Shown here piece by piece: positions 54,241-64,000 of a DNA stretch of 64,000 nt. Position 1 is the first letter of the stretch. Each line of letters begins with the position of its first letter. This DNA is from Chinchilla lanigera (taxonomy: Eukaryota; Chordata; Mammalia; Rodentia; Chinchillidae), in contig NW_004955476.1 in the NCBI RefSeq assembly GCF_000276665.1, positions 10,524,880-10,588,879 of the forward strand, in the 5' to 3' direction. The position numbers and the translations under genes were made by a program. Under the pieces are notes generated by a model. The model did no database searches and was not told the origin of the DNA. It saw only the letters and a list, made by a program, of their open reading frames with translations.

Positions 54241-56439
54241 CAACGAACAGCATTCTAGAGCAGGAAGGGCATGCCCTCTTTGTAGCTGCTGAGTCACTTA
54301 GCCAAGCCTCTAGCCTCCTCGCTTTGACACAAGGTATCAACTATCACAGGGATTCAAGGCAATATGTCTTTTACTGTGCTGCATTTTAAAAAATTTAAAC
54401 GTGCACTGGAGGTTTGGGTTACACCTCGTGTGTGTAAATATCCCAGGTGGAGCTGGTGAAGAAGTCCGAGAGGCTTCTGGGTAACTCAGTCCTGAACTCA
54501 TATGTCTTGATCTTCAACCCCAGTGACCTTGGAGGTGACGAGTGGGGAGGGGCTGAGGGAACGGGAAACACAAGCCCTAGGCCCCCGGGGGCAAAGACAG
54601 CCCTGTCCATCTCTCTTTCTGTCCTTGCCGCTGTGCTCCGCGCTTGCCTTATGCTCGGTGTAAGGGGGCTGCCTGTACCGGAACATGGCTCCTGTGGACG
54701 TTTCCTTTCCCACTGTCCTCCAGCCCTTCCACCTCACCCCGCAGCAGCCTCCTGGTCACGGCGGCCCTTGCAGGCTTCCCTGGGTTGCACTGCCTGTCCG
54801 TTGCATCTCCAGGCACGCTCTCCTCGCTCACCCTGAAGTTCCCGGGCGAAACATGACTGTCTCTCCCCTGCTTCTGAGGACTCGGGAAAACCTCCCGGAC
54901 CTTCCTCGGGTGACGAGAGCAGCGCTAAGCACAGAGGTGCGGCAGGGGTCTAGGAGCCGCCCCGGCCATCCCGAGGGGTCAGGCTTGGATGACAGCGCAG
55001 GCCACACTTCGCAGGGAGGTTAAGTCCTGTGCCGAAGGCCTCAGCGAGAAGACATCAGAGCGCTTGTCACCTCATTAGGACATATCACAGGACTCTGTTT
55101 CTCACAGGGAAACATCAGGCGAGGCCTGGCTCTCTGCAGGCCAAAGGGACCGCTGTCCATAAGCCGTGCCCTTGGTGCAGACGGCGGTCCCTCGTGGACA
55201 TCAGCTTTGCAACCACAAAGCAGTTTCTCGCCAGCTTCGCTGCTAGCACCCAGGCCCAGGCCCTGAGCGTGGCCACCTAGCACCTTTAACAGTGCTTGTG
55301 GTTTTGCACCTGGCTTCTTATTTCTGCGCCCTGTGCCCTTGACCCGGTTATGCCCTGCTTTGTGAAGTGAGGCCCGGCACTGAGTCCACTTCAGCCGAAT
55401 GCTCGCGTTGTCCAAATGCTACAGGAAACATCGTATGATGCCTAGGTACAGCAAGCCAAAGTGAGGGTGACTTGCCAAACACAGAGAACGTTTAATAAAG
55501 GCAATAAGGTTCTCCAGGGGCTGGGAGGAGCCAGCACGGGCATATGAAACTGTTCTACCATCCTCCAGCAACGTATTCTCAACAGTGAAGATTCTGCCAC
55601 CTTTACAAAGATACACACCTTGTCTTCATAATCTACAAAGAGAAGGACAATATAACACACACTTAATATATTCATGGAGCTACTTGGGTCAGCAGGTGAT
55701 AGGAAGGCATCATTCGAAGGAGATGAAAGCCACTCAGACATGCGTGGAAGAAGGAGCCTTAGGAAATTATTTAATACTCCTGGGGTCGATTTCTACCCAA
55801 CAGATATGTAAGTCAGGAAAAATGCTTGTATGCTGACCAAGATGTCTCTGTACCAAGACTCTCATTTGTTATTAAGGAGCATGTGGCTTTTATAACATCC
55901 AGACGTCACAATTGGTGATGAAGTACTGCCTCTGGAAGGATGGATTGCACAGTGGAACCAATTAGGAAATAAAGCTTTCTACCTGGGGCATGTTTGCCTG
56001 TTTCCCTTCCGTTCTGCCTCATCGGAGGGAGCGCAACAGCAGGGGTGACATTTAGCCCGTCGTCACCTCATTAGGACAAATCGCAGGACTCTGCTTCTCC
56101 CAGGGAGAGGGGTCTCCACTCCTCCGCCTTTCCCGCAGGCTCCTCTGGACCAGATCCGACTTCCATGAACTTACTTGGGTTTTGCTCCCTTGCTGGGAAG
56201 TGCTGCTTCTCCCTGGCTAGACCGGTCTTTTTGGTTTTCTTTATTTTCCATAAAACCGCCTCAGCTCTTTGTACAGTTGGATGCTGGAACAGGCACTAAT
56301 AAATTAAAGCATTATGGGTTGTGCTCCCTGTGGGAGACAGAGCTGGGGTCGCCCCCTGCCCCTCTCCTGGACTCTATGGACTTTTCTAAGCTGCGTTCCC
56401 ACGCAGAACGCAGCTGGAATAACAGCGCGACCCGCTCGG
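54241..56439. other. intergenic, no gene seen
   Basis: Unique sequence. 55440-55990 is AT-rich with AATAAAG at 55970-55976 and could be an LTR or transcript end, but no match was recognised. Frames at 55419-55741 on the minus strand do not resemble any protein I know. Confidence 0.4.
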
Positions 56440-56635
56440 ATTTTACAGTACCATCTACTTTTCAGAGTGTTTTCACATCTCTTATCTCATTTACTCCTCA
56501 CCAAAATCCTGTGAGATACACAGAGCAGATCTGGTTCATCTTACTTGATAGATGGCGGACGGAGGAAGGAGAGGTTAAGCGACGCGCCCGGTCTCTCACC
56601 ACCCCACTCCGCCTGCCAGAATTATCTCTCTGAAA
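56440..56635 (-). mobile_element. MIR SINE
   Basis: Plus strand: TTCAGAGTGTTTTCACATCT, CTTATCTCATTTACTCCTCA, CCAAAATCCTGTGAGATACA, GGAGAGGTTAAGCGACGCGC, CCGGTCTCTCACC. Reverse complement of MIR. Confidence 0.6.
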
Positions 56636-56639
56636 AGAA

Positions 56640-57030
56640 ATATAAGCGTGTGGCTCCCAGCATAAAATCAGCAGCAGCCCGCCGCCAGCTGCAGGGTGAA
56701 GCACATGTCCGTCCGGCTCCTTAGTGGCTCTGTCCTCCACACTGCCCCAAGCGCTCCTCCCAAGGATCCTCTGCCATTCCAACCTCAGGACCTCGCTGAT
56801 GAGGCCTCTGCTGCTCCCCCATCTGTCTGGCTTCTGCTGAGCAAGCTGGCTGCATCCTCCAACCCTCAGCCCAACCTTCCGGGGTTGGCTTTTCCTCTCC
56901 CCGCCAAGACCTCATTAGCCTTGGCCACTGCCTGATCCACTCATGTCCCCGGATCCCACAGAGCTGCGAACCTGGTGGGTTGGCTCCCTGGGGTCCCCAG
57001 CCCCTAGACCAGCGTCTGGCACACAGACAT
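56640..57030 (+). mobile_element. L2 LINE 3' end
   Basis: AGCATAAAATCAGCAGCAGC, CTGCTGCTCCCCCATCTGTC, TGGCTTCTGCTGAGCAAGCT, CCCCAGCCCCTAGACCAGCG, TCTGGCACACAGAC follows the L2 end (cctggaatgcccttc..., ccccagcacctagcacagtgcctggcaca). Adjacent to a MIR in the opposite sense. Confidence 0.55.
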
Positions 57031-57064
57031 CACAGGACCCCCAAAGCAGCAAGCAGGACTGAGG

Positions 57065-57140
57065 TGCCTATTCTAGGTCAGTGGTGAGTGCTCCCCTAGT
57101 GAGGGGAAGGCCCTGGGTTTGATCCCCAACACTGCACAAA
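57065..57140 (+). mobile_element. ID-type SINE, degenerate
   Basis: TAGGTCAGTGGTGAGTGCTC, CCCTAGTGAGGGGAAGGCCC, TGGGTTTGATCCCCAACAC: the ID consensus with many substitutions. Confidence 0.55.
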
Positions 57141-58166
57141 ACGTTAGTGAAGCGACTTTTGTTCCACACTCAGATCAAACGGTCCTTCTGGCCGGGGTGG
57201 GGGGAGGGTCACCCATGCAGGGGGCCCCTCAGAGAAAGGGGGAGGCAGATGATGCACCGCAGGCTGAGGACAATGGGGAACAGCTGGTGGGTGGAGAGTG
57301 GAGCTGGCAGGGTGTAGACAGAGGACAGGCGGGAAAAGCTGAAAGGGTGCCCGGCCTCTCCCAACCTCAGGAGGTTTGGAAACAGACCTTGGGGAGCTGC
57401 GAGAGTGTTTCTGGAGGTTTGGTGAGGGATACTGGGGTAGGATACACAAGCCGAGGTAGAATGTTTGTTATAGGGCCTGAGCTTGGGCGCCAAAGGACCC
57501 GTCCTCCGTTGGATTCACAGTCGGGCTGCTCCTGCTCCAGAACAGCACGCTCCTGTTTCTTTGCAGTAGAAAGTGCCAGACCCAACTGCCTGGGCTGTCG
57601 CTAGCTTCCGAGGAGCGCAGCCTGGAGTGAGCGCGCCCACCTGCGTCCCTGCGATTTCAGAAGAAAATCCGAGTACGTCTGGGAACGGCAGCCTGCTCCT
57701 TCAGGGAGCTCCTGGGTCAGCAGAAGTGTGACACAGTCCCCTCCGCGAAAGCCCTTTCTTTGGCCCTGCTTCAGCTTGAGGAGCATTTTATAGCTAGAGG
57801 TACAGCCAGGGATGAAGAGTTGCATTGTGGTGTTTGGCTCTGTTTCAAAGGAGTCACATTTCCAGTCTTTGATTGGTTTACTGTTCCTAAGCCGCCTAAG
57901 GAGCGGTGAGCCCCGTGCTAGGTCCCTTGAGACGACCTAGGGCATCACAGCGGTGGCTGATCCGGGCTCGCAGCCGGGTCAGGACCGGTGACACACACCT
58001 TCGAGCTGTGTCTGAAGAGGGGCACCTGGGCTGAGGGTTGAGACTGGGTTGTGTTCCTTAGTGGACACTGGGCGGGGCACCAGGAGAAAGCCAGAGGCTG
58101 AGCAAGGCTGGGGTTGCAGGAACGCAGACACAGGCTGTGCCGGGCTCTCCGTGTGACCATAGGCAG
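57141..58166. other. intergenic, no gene seen
   Basis: GC-rich unique sequence. The frame 57119-57604 has no recognisable product. Confidence 0.4.
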
Positions 58167-58514
58167 CGTCCCAGTCACCTTCTTGTCCCTGAGACACAAC
58201 ACCCGACACCCACAACCTGAAGGAGGAGAGGCTTGCTTTGGCTCCGTTTCCATTCACAGCAGCGGGCTCCAAGAAGGAAGGTGCAGCACAGGGGCCTGGC
58301 GCAGGGGAGCTGCTCGCTGCATGGTGAACAGGAGGCAGAGAGCAGGCAGGAGCCAGGAAACAGGCGACTCTGCCAAGCCCTGCCCCCAGGCCCGTTCGCC
58401 CAAGGCCCCGCCCACAGCAGGTCAGCCTTGGCCTGGCGTCCAGCCCCCTCCCGAAGGTCCTGCCTATGACTGATCACATGAGGCTCCCGGGACATCTCGA
58501 TGTAAACCCTGGCA
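58167..58514 (-). mobile_element. MaLR-like LTR, reverse copy
   Basis: CGTCCCAGTCACCTTCTTGT, CCTGAGACACAACACCCGAC, ACCCACAACCTGAAGGAGGA at one end and GACTGATCACATGAGGCTCC, CGGGACATCTCGATGTAAAC at the other match the ends of the 7728-type LTR in reverse. Length about 348 bp. Flanking pentamers do not match, so the target duplication is gone. Confidence 0.55.
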
Positions 58515-58544
58515 CTGAGGACTGGGGGGTTTTACCTCGGAGGT

Positions 58545-58670
58545 CAGCGTTTCTCCAAGTGTGATCCAAGAATGGGGCCTCAGGCTCCCTTGTCCTCCTT
58601 GCTGAGCTGAGGACCCCTGCTGACTCTGAACCCGAGAACGCTGCTGGAGGCTGGAGGGTCAGCGGCCCCA
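58545..58670 (+). mobile_element. MER5A hAT-Charlie fragment
   Basis: CAGCGTTTCTCCAAGTGTGA, TCCAAGAATGGGGCCTCAGG, CTGCTGACTCTGAACCCGAG resembles the left part of MER5A (cagtggttctcaaagtgtggtccc...actgaatcagaaac). Degenerate. Confidence 0.5.
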
Positions 58671-58989
58671 CAGCGCGAGGGGCTCCCTGGGCAACGGGAG
58701 CTGAGCAGCTGCTCGCTGTTCTGAGCAATGGACGAGGCCCGAGCTGCTCCTCCAAAGCCCCTTTGCTCGGCAGCAGTGTCACACAGGGCTCGACACCCAG
58801 GTGCCCCAGGGGCCCGGCGTGGGATGTAGGTGAGGATCACAGGCTGCAGGTGTCATAAAACGCGGTGGGGGCGGGGACGGTGGGGAACCAGAGGACTTGC
58901 GTTGCCTAAGAGCTGGACGATGTGCAACCTCCTTTGAGTTCAGCAGGCAGGTTCTTCAATCCAGTTTGGCCACATAGCTGCTTGCATTT
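58671..58989. other. intergenic, no gene seen
   Basis: Unique sequence. GGGGCGGGGACGGTGGGG lies near 58867-58884. Confidence 0.4.
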
Positions 58990-59182
58990 TTGTTTGTTTT
59001 GGTACTGGGGAATTAACCCCAGAGCCTCCATGCTGAGCCGAATTCCCAGCTCTTTCTTTAATTTTTGAGGCAGGGTCTTACTAAATCAGCAAGTTACCCT
59101 AGATAAGCTCGAAATTGCATTCTCCTGCCTCAGCCTCCCAGAATTCTGGGGTTGCAGGCACTCATGTTACCACACCTGGCTT
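58990..59182 (-). mobile_element. composite B1-ID SINE
   Basis: Plus strand: TTGGTACTGGGGAATTAACC, CCAGAGCCTCCATGCTGAGC (ID reverse complement), linker TTCTTTAATTTTTGAGG, then CAGGGTCTTACTAAATCAGC, TCTCCTGCCTCAGCCTCCCA, GTTGCAGGCACTCATGTTAC (B1 reverse complement). Confidence 0.7.
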
Positions 59183-60989
59183 AGACTACTCATTTTTTTC
59201 CAAAATAGATGGGCTATTATTATCCATTTGTTGTTGCTCTCACAGAATGCTGGAGACTGAGTAGTTCATGAAGAAAAGGTGTTTGTTTGGTTCAGTGTGC
59301 GGCTGGGAAGTCAACTCCTCTTGAATTCACCCCGTCCTTTGTGACTTTGCTGAAAGTGGCAAGAAATAACCAGCACCTGTCAGCGTAAATCACACCACTG
59401 CTTCCCCTAACTACATAAAACACCGTGCTTTATGTCCCAAGAAATGAGAGGAGACAGTTTTCCACAGAGAATGTTTTCACATCGTGTAACAAGAGCCGAG
59501 CACTTTCTCGCCTGTGAAATCTGTGTCCTCATTGTCAACGCCTGATTTTTTTCCCTCGGCCAATGTCATATTTTAGGTTCTGTTACTGAAGCACTCTGTT
59601 TCTGGCACCAGATCCCACGGGTAAGGCTGACTGAAGGTAACAACAGCCAATGGATAAGATGGCATCAAACAGTGAGAGGTTTATTTTCATTCCAAAATCA
59701 GAGATCCAGAGGTAAGTTCTCCAGGGCTGAAAATACGCTCCCTTATGAGTCAGGACCTGGTTCCTTTCAGCTTTTCACTCTTCCCTTCAGCTGACAGAAT
59801 TCATCCTCAACTTCGTGCTGCCCCGTTGCAAAATGGCTGCCCCACCTCCAGCTTCACATCTACATCTAAAGTAGGAGAAGGGAAAGGCAAAATGGCAAAA
59901 ACTCCTGCAAGTTAAATCTGCCTCCATTTGAAATATTTTTCCAAAAAGCCCCACATAGCAACTTTCCTGTCCTTTCATCAGTGAAGGACGTCACATCCCT
60001 ACCCTCAGCTGCAAAACAGGCTGTGAAATGCAATTGTTTGGCTAGGCAGGAGCCACCTGAACAAAGAGGTCCTACTGGTGCCACAGTTGGATCGTAAACC
60101 TTCGCAAGACCCGTGTGCCTCAGGCCTGGTCCTCCACCCTCAGCAGTGAGGGCTGGCAGGAAGTCTGCTGGCCAGGTGGGCGGTGCCCTTGGGGTCCCTG
60201 GCCACCTCTCTCTCTTGCTCCTGGCGACCATGAGATTAGCAGCTCCTCGCTATGGACTCCCACCAGAATGTCCCACTCTCCTCAGGTCCAAAGCCACTGG
60301 GCCACCAACCACAGGTGGAAACCTCCACCGAGGAGAGCAGGATGAGCCTTTTCTCTCTGCGGGCTGAGTGCCTGAGGCATCTGACTAGCACAGCCTTAAA
60401 GTCAGGAGGACACATTTTGAGTAAGTTACCAGTGGGGCCGGCCACAGTAGCTAATTTTAGGTGACTTAACCGCTACACAGGACAAATAAAATATAATGAT
60501 AAAGCCTGTCAAAGCTATAGGGCCTCTGAGCACAGTCTTGAGCTTGGGAGAAAGCGAGTGGGAGTGGGGAGGGGATAGTCAGGGAGCGCCAAGGTCTGAG
60601 CAGCCACTCGGGTGAGGACTGGTTGGGGTAGCGCCAGCCTGTCTGCTGTCTTCCTCTGCCGATGGGAAGGTAGTGATTAGTGCCCTGGTCCCTGTAGGGT
60701 AGAGACTGAGGTCAAATCTCCACACGGGCAGAGAGGCCTTGTCGGGGGACTGGAGCCTCCTTTGCAGCCCGCCGTCCCCTCCCAGGTGATCTGCCCGCAG
60801 GAGCTCCGCTGCTGAGCTCCTCCCTGGCGTCTTGGAGGCCACCCTGGCCAGGCTGTCCTGGGTCTGAGGTCAAGGGTTACCCAGCATAGTTCGTTGACCC
60901 ATCAGAAGACAGTGTCCACCTCAGCTGTCAGGAACGAGGATATCTGCCCCTACCTGCATGGGCTGTGCGCTGCATTTTACTTTTCAGAA
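59183..60989. other. intergenic, contains an unnamed old repeat
   Basis: No gene. The stretch 59680-59990 resembles an interspersed family also seen at 63780-64000 (listed separately). Confidence 0.45.
59680..59990 (+). mobile_element. unnamed old mammalian interspersed repeat
   Basis: GAGAGGTTTATTTTCATTCC, CTTTTCACTCTTCCCTTCAG, CAAAATGGCTGCCCCACCTC, CAGCTTCACATCTACATCTA follows a repeat I know from human DNA (...caagatggctgctggagctccagccatcacatctacattcc) but cannot name. The same family appears at 63780 in the same orientation. Confidence 0.4.
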
Positions 60990-61313
60990 AGTTGTACTGC
61001 TGTAGTCCTTCAGCCATGCAGTTCAACCATTTAAAGCACGTCAGTGTTTGTTAGGGTGTTCTCACAGTTGTTCAGCTGTCTCCACAGCCGACCAGGAGTG
61101 GTTCTCAACGCCCCCTGGAGAAAGCTCGGGAGCTCTCTCGGGTTGTCTCTGTCCTTCCTGCTCTTAATGGAGCCCGTGCTGCCTGAAATCCTGTGATCCT
61201 TCTGATGATCGCTGGGTAATGCCACTGTTAAATATGTGACACTCATCTGTTCAGTTGGTTATGTTTGGCTTTTATGAATAGTGCTGCCATGAACACACAT
61301 TTTTGTTGCCGAT
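60990..61313 (-). mobile_element. LINE-1 (L1M) relic, antisense, left part
   Basis: Plus strand: TTCAACCATTTAAAGCACGT, GTGTTCTCACAGTTGTTCAG, GGTTATGTTTGGCTTTTATG, AATAGTGCTGCCATGAACAC follows the reverse complement of the old L1 3' region (...cacagagttgtgcaacc..., gctattatgaataatgctgctatgaac). Interrupted by a SINE. Confidence 0.6.
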
Positions 61314-61408
61314 CTTTTTGTTTCATTTTGTTTTGCATTACTAGGATCTCATCAAGGGCTTCCAGTCTCTAAGCTCATGCCCTGCCACTGGACTGTATCT
61401 CCAGCTCT
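61314..61408 (-). mobile_element. ID-type SINE nested in L1, degenerate
   Basis: T-rich tail, then TTGCATTACTAGGATCTCAT, CAAGGGCTTCCAGTCTCTAA, GCTCATGCCCTGCCACTGGA: reverse complement of an ID-type SINE. L1 resumes at 61409. Confidence 0.55.
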
Positions 61409-61720
61409 CATGGACATATTTTGTATGAACACTTATTTTCAGTTCTCTTGGCTGTGTACCCAGGAGTAGAATTAGTGGGTCACACATTTCTACATTTTGA
61501 CTTTTAAGAAGCTGCCAGACTGTTTGCCAAAGAGGCTGTACCATTTTAGATTCCCACCATTCATGTCCGATGGCCTCAAATTTTCCACCTCTTCAACACT
61601 TGGTGTTATGAGTCTTTTTATTGTAGCCATCCTTGTGGGTCTGACGTGGTTCCTCACTGGGATTCCCATTTGCATTTCCCTGGTGGCTCATGGGTACTTC
61701 TTTTCCATGTGAAAGATGAT
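61409..61720 (-). mobile_element. LINE-1 (L1M) relic, antisense, right part
   Basis: GGACATATTTTGTATGAACA, CTTGGCTGTGTACCCAGGAG, AGAATTAGTGGGTCACAC, GCTGCCAGACTGTTTGCCAA, AGAGGCTGTACCATTTTAGA, TTGTAGCCATCCTTGTGGGT, CTGGGATTCCCATTTGCATT. Strong match to the reverse complement of the L1 3' UTR. Confidence 0.8.
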
Positions 61721-61744
61721 TATATGTACAGCTTCACTGTGACA

Positions 61745-61820
61745 ACTTACTAAAATGTGCACTTAAGACTGGTGTGCTTGTCTGAACATGTCATACTTCA
61801 ATACAAGAATTTATTATAAA
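61745..61820 (+). mobile_element. LINE-1 3' terminal fragment, sense
   Basis: AACTTACTAAAATGTGCACT, TAAGACTGGTGTGCTTGTCT, ACATGTCATACTTCAATAC resembles the L1 3' end (aattgtacacttaaaaatggtgaatttatgg...aattatacctcaataa). Opposite to the neighbouring L1 relic. Confidence 0.45.
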
Positions 61821-62223
61821 ATACATATTCTACATCAGTAAAGAATTCTTACATTCTATTTTTAAAATGAAAACAGAGACAAGGGCAATGGCTTTAATGT
61901 GAGCTAAACCTGGGTAGGAACACTTGCAGACTGGTGCTATGTCCTTGAAGCAGGGTTGGCTTGCTGCTTCTTTTTTTTTTGTTTTTTTTTATTTGAAACA
62001 AAAAGCACAATAAACATAAGAACAAAATTCCAGAACAGTGATAGGAGGGTAACAATGTTCAGCACATTGCCACATTGTACGATGTTATCTTTGAATTAGT
62101 TACTCAGAGTACAAGATATCACCATTTAATTGTCCAGATAATATTAGCACAAACCTACCTTTTCAGTGGACCGACAGAAATTATGTTGCTTTGTTTTTAA
62201 TAAAATAAAAACTACTTTTGAGC
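61821..62223. other. intergenic, T-rich run
   Basis: T run at 61970-61992. AT-rich unique sequence follows. No gene. Confidence 0.4.
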
Positions 62224-62640
62224 TGTGATGGTTGATCCTGGGTGTCAGACTGGAGGGGACACACCCAGAAAGCTGTGCCGAAGCACCTCTGTGGGTGAGC
62301 CCGCAAGGTGTCTCCAGAAGTGACTGTCCATGGGCAGTGAATTCAGGTCCCACACGTGGGCTGCACGCCAGCCTCCTCAGCCTTTGCATGTGGACTCACA
62401 CCAGCAACTCTCCAGACAGCTCCGGGCCTTTCTCCTCCAGCTCAGGGTACATCCTTAGTTCTTCTTAGGCTAAGACATCCAGCACTGTGCGTAAAGCCGC
62501 TACTGACCCCCCGACTCTCCAGTCTGCAGACGGCCACTGTGGACTGACAGCCTCTGAGTGTGAGCCAATCCCATAAACCCTTTCCTAATTGTATGTACTC
62601 AGAATTGATTCCGTTCCTCCAGAGAACCCTGACTGGTACA
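62224..62640 (+). mobile_element. ERVL/MaLR-like LTR, second family
   Basis: Begins TGTGATGGTTGATCCTGGGT, ends CAGAGAACCCTGACTGGTACA, with GTGAGCCAATCCCATAAACC near the end. This is the landscape of a known mammalian LTR with a TGTGATGGTTAATTTTATG start and a TCTGGAGAACCCTGACTAATACA end. Flanking pentamers TGAGC and AGGGC agree at 3 of 5. Confidence 0.65.
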
Positions 62641-62736
62641 AGGGCTGTAGTGTGGCCCATGTAGGAGCTCAAAATAGTTTCCCTCCCCAAAATATAAAAC
62701 TTATTAGCTCCTAAGACTACTCTTGCGTTTGCCTGG

Positions 62737-63083
62737 TGTCATGGTTTGTGTCTGGATGTCCCCGCAAATCCTCTTGCAGTCATGGGGCGGGCTTTTGGTG
62801 TTTTGATTGATTGGGTGTGAGTGCTGCACCTGCCCTGGGGCAGACAGTCTGCATATGTAAGGGAGAGGAAGAGGCTGCTTGCTGCCATTCCTCCCTCTTG
62901 TGCTTGTTGTTTTTGCTGTGTTCTGCCTCCATGAACGCTGGCCCTCTGCCATGTGCCTCTCTGCCTTGGAACCAGTCCAGTATGGACTGAAACCTCCACA
63001 AAGTGTAAGCTAAATATACCTTTCCTTCCTTCATTTTGGGCATCAGGTATTTTGTCCCAATAGAGAGAAAAGTAACCAAGACA
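62737..63083 (+). mobile_element. solo MaLR-like LTR with 5-bp target duplication
   Basis: 347 bp from TGTCATGGTTTGTGTCTGG to AAAGTAACCAAGACA, flanked by CCTGG on both sides (62732-62736 and 63084-63088), perfect at 5 of 5. Landmarks shared with the 16644 copy: GCAGTCATGGGGCGGGCTT, GTGTGAGTGC, GCATA, AGTATGGACTGAAACCTCCA, CAAAGTGT, TTCATTTTGGGCAT. The AATAAA position is changed to AATATA. No internal region, so a solo LTR. Confidence 0.85.
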
Positions 63084-63324
63084 CCTGGCTGGTGGTCAAG
63101 AGGCTCTTGACTAGCACATTGAGCTTTTTCTCACATGAACACACATGGCTTTCTGGAGTCATTTTAAAAACATGAAGGATGAGTATGTCTTCCTAGGATT
63201 CAGCACACTTACAGACTTCAATACCTGGCTATGTCATGGGAAGTGAACAGGTTAACCTTGTGAATCTTTTTACTACAAAGACTAATGGGAAGATTAATGC
63301 TTCCTTGTGGTCGATGCAGTTGAG

Positions 63325-63410
63325 ATTTAAGGTACTCTATTAGTTCTGCTGTTAGATCTACAACTTCATTTAAGGTACTATATTACTTCTACTATTAGAT
63401 CTAGATCTAC
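63325..63410. repeat. 43-bp tandem duplication, two units
   Basis: Unit 1 starts ATTTAAGGTACTCTATTAG at 63325 and unit 2 starts ATTTAAGGTACTATATTAC at 63368; each continues to GTTAGATCTA / ATTAGATCTA. About 43-bp period, moderately diverged. Confidence 0.85.
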
Positions 63411-63779
63411 ACTGAAATATGGCCAGTACACTGTATTTCAATAAGGCACCCATCAACTGGTTTAAACCGTCTCACCTATAAAGTTGCTATGATTATATGT
63501 TGCATCAGTAGTATAAAATTTAATTATCTGCTATGAAGTTGAAGATCCTATAAAATGATGGTAACTTTGTAAATTCAATGATACAGCACAACAGCCACGA
63601 GTCCAAAATTCCCACCATAAAATATGCACTGCAAAAATGTTATCTTGCACTTACATAAAACTTTTATTTAGAAAATGATGACTTTAAACCTTTCTGTCAG
63701 GCAAGATTATTGGATCTGTGTGAGATCAACGTAATGGGACGTGAAACAAGACGAAGCCACGTCCTCCTGACACAAGCAA

Positions 63780-64000
63780 GGGTCTTTCCACCAGCACGGC
63801 TTTCGCATCAAAGCCACAACTTGGTTTTCTCTTGGCTTCTGCATCTCCTGCTATCAGCTCCATGTTTCAGGCAGCAAAAGGAGGAAAGGGCAAGGGTGAA
63901 AGTCTGCTTCCAGGCTGAGCAGGTTTCGTTGGAAGACCTTTCCTGGCAGCTTCTCTCAAGCTTTTTCCTGACCTCTCACTGGCTGTATATAGCTATGAGA
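63780..64000 (+). mobile_element. unnamed old interspersed repeat, second copy
   Basis: TCAGCTCCATGTTTCAGGCA, GCAAAAGGAGGAAAGGGCAA, GAAGACCTTTCCTGGCAGCT, TTTTCCTGACCTCTCACTGG follows the downstream half of the family at 59680 (...caggcagcaggaaggaggaagggg...). Continues past the window edge. Confidence 0.4.

Larger units (their letters stand above)
63084..64000. other. intergenic, with tandem duplication and old repeat
   Basis: AT-rich. Contains a 43-bp tandem duplication (63325-63410) and an unnamed old repeat from about 63780. No gene. Confidence 0.45.

Noticed and set aside
55419..55741. Overlapping minus-strand frames that look somewhat protein-like
   Set aside because: I could not match them to any family, there is no matching upstream or downstream frame, and a damaged pseudogene cannot be shown from the window alone.
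61109..61118. CGCCCCCTGG as a CTCF site
   Set aside because: Only part of the consensus fits and it lies inside an L1 relic.

Overview
This is mammalian nuclear DNA, almost certainly from a rodent. The evidence is the mix of B1-type (7SL-derived) SINEs, ID-type (tRNA-derived) SINEs, B1-plus-ID composites, old LINE-1, MIR and L2 relics, MaLR-type LTRs and DNA-transposon fossils. The ID-like copies end in a box-B-like stretch with GAGTTCAATTCC followed by GGTAC and an A tail. From memory this suggests a hystricognath or sciurid-like rodent rather than mouse or rat, but I hold that loosely.

I find no convincing protein-coding gene in the 64 kb. The open frames are mostly GC-driven, overlap one another on both strands, and run through repeats without respecting their boundaries. 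The window reads as intergenic or long-intron DNA. The only coding-like candidates are a 43-codon ORF at 4498-4629 inside a putative conserved element, and a 39-bp splice-bounded, exon-like segment at 5654-5692.

Layout. Positions 1-7700: an MLT1-like LTR relic at the left edge, then mostly unique GC-rich sequence with one L1 relic and the conserved-looking block near 4.4-4.9 kb. Positions 7.7-17 kb: a MaLR-like LTR, L2, two MIRs, two purine microsatellites, a MER20 hAT element and an LTR with a perfect 5-bp target duplication. Positions 17-26 kb: mostly unique sequence, with a small CpG-dense segment near 20.0-20.2 kb, a 46-bp tandem duplication and several CA/TG repeats. Positions 26-47 kb: the SINE-rich part, with an inverted L1 pair at about 31 kb, a 192-bp terminal-inverted-repeat element at 34.6 kb, a nested ID-in-L1 insertion at 38.2 kb, a second CpG-dense segment at 42.1 kb and AT-rich islands that look like regulatory sequence. 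Positions 47-64 kb: unique sequence, then a cluster of LTRs, L1, L2 and MIR at the right end, including a second LTR with a perfect 5-bp target duplication at 62.7 kb.

The functional content, if any, is probably regulatory: CTCF-like motifs at 719, 25922 and 53246, two short CpG-dense segments, and several repeat-free AT-rich islands. Repeat calls rest on remembered consensus features. No alignment was run, so family names for old elements are approximate and boundaries are usually good to about 10-30 bp.
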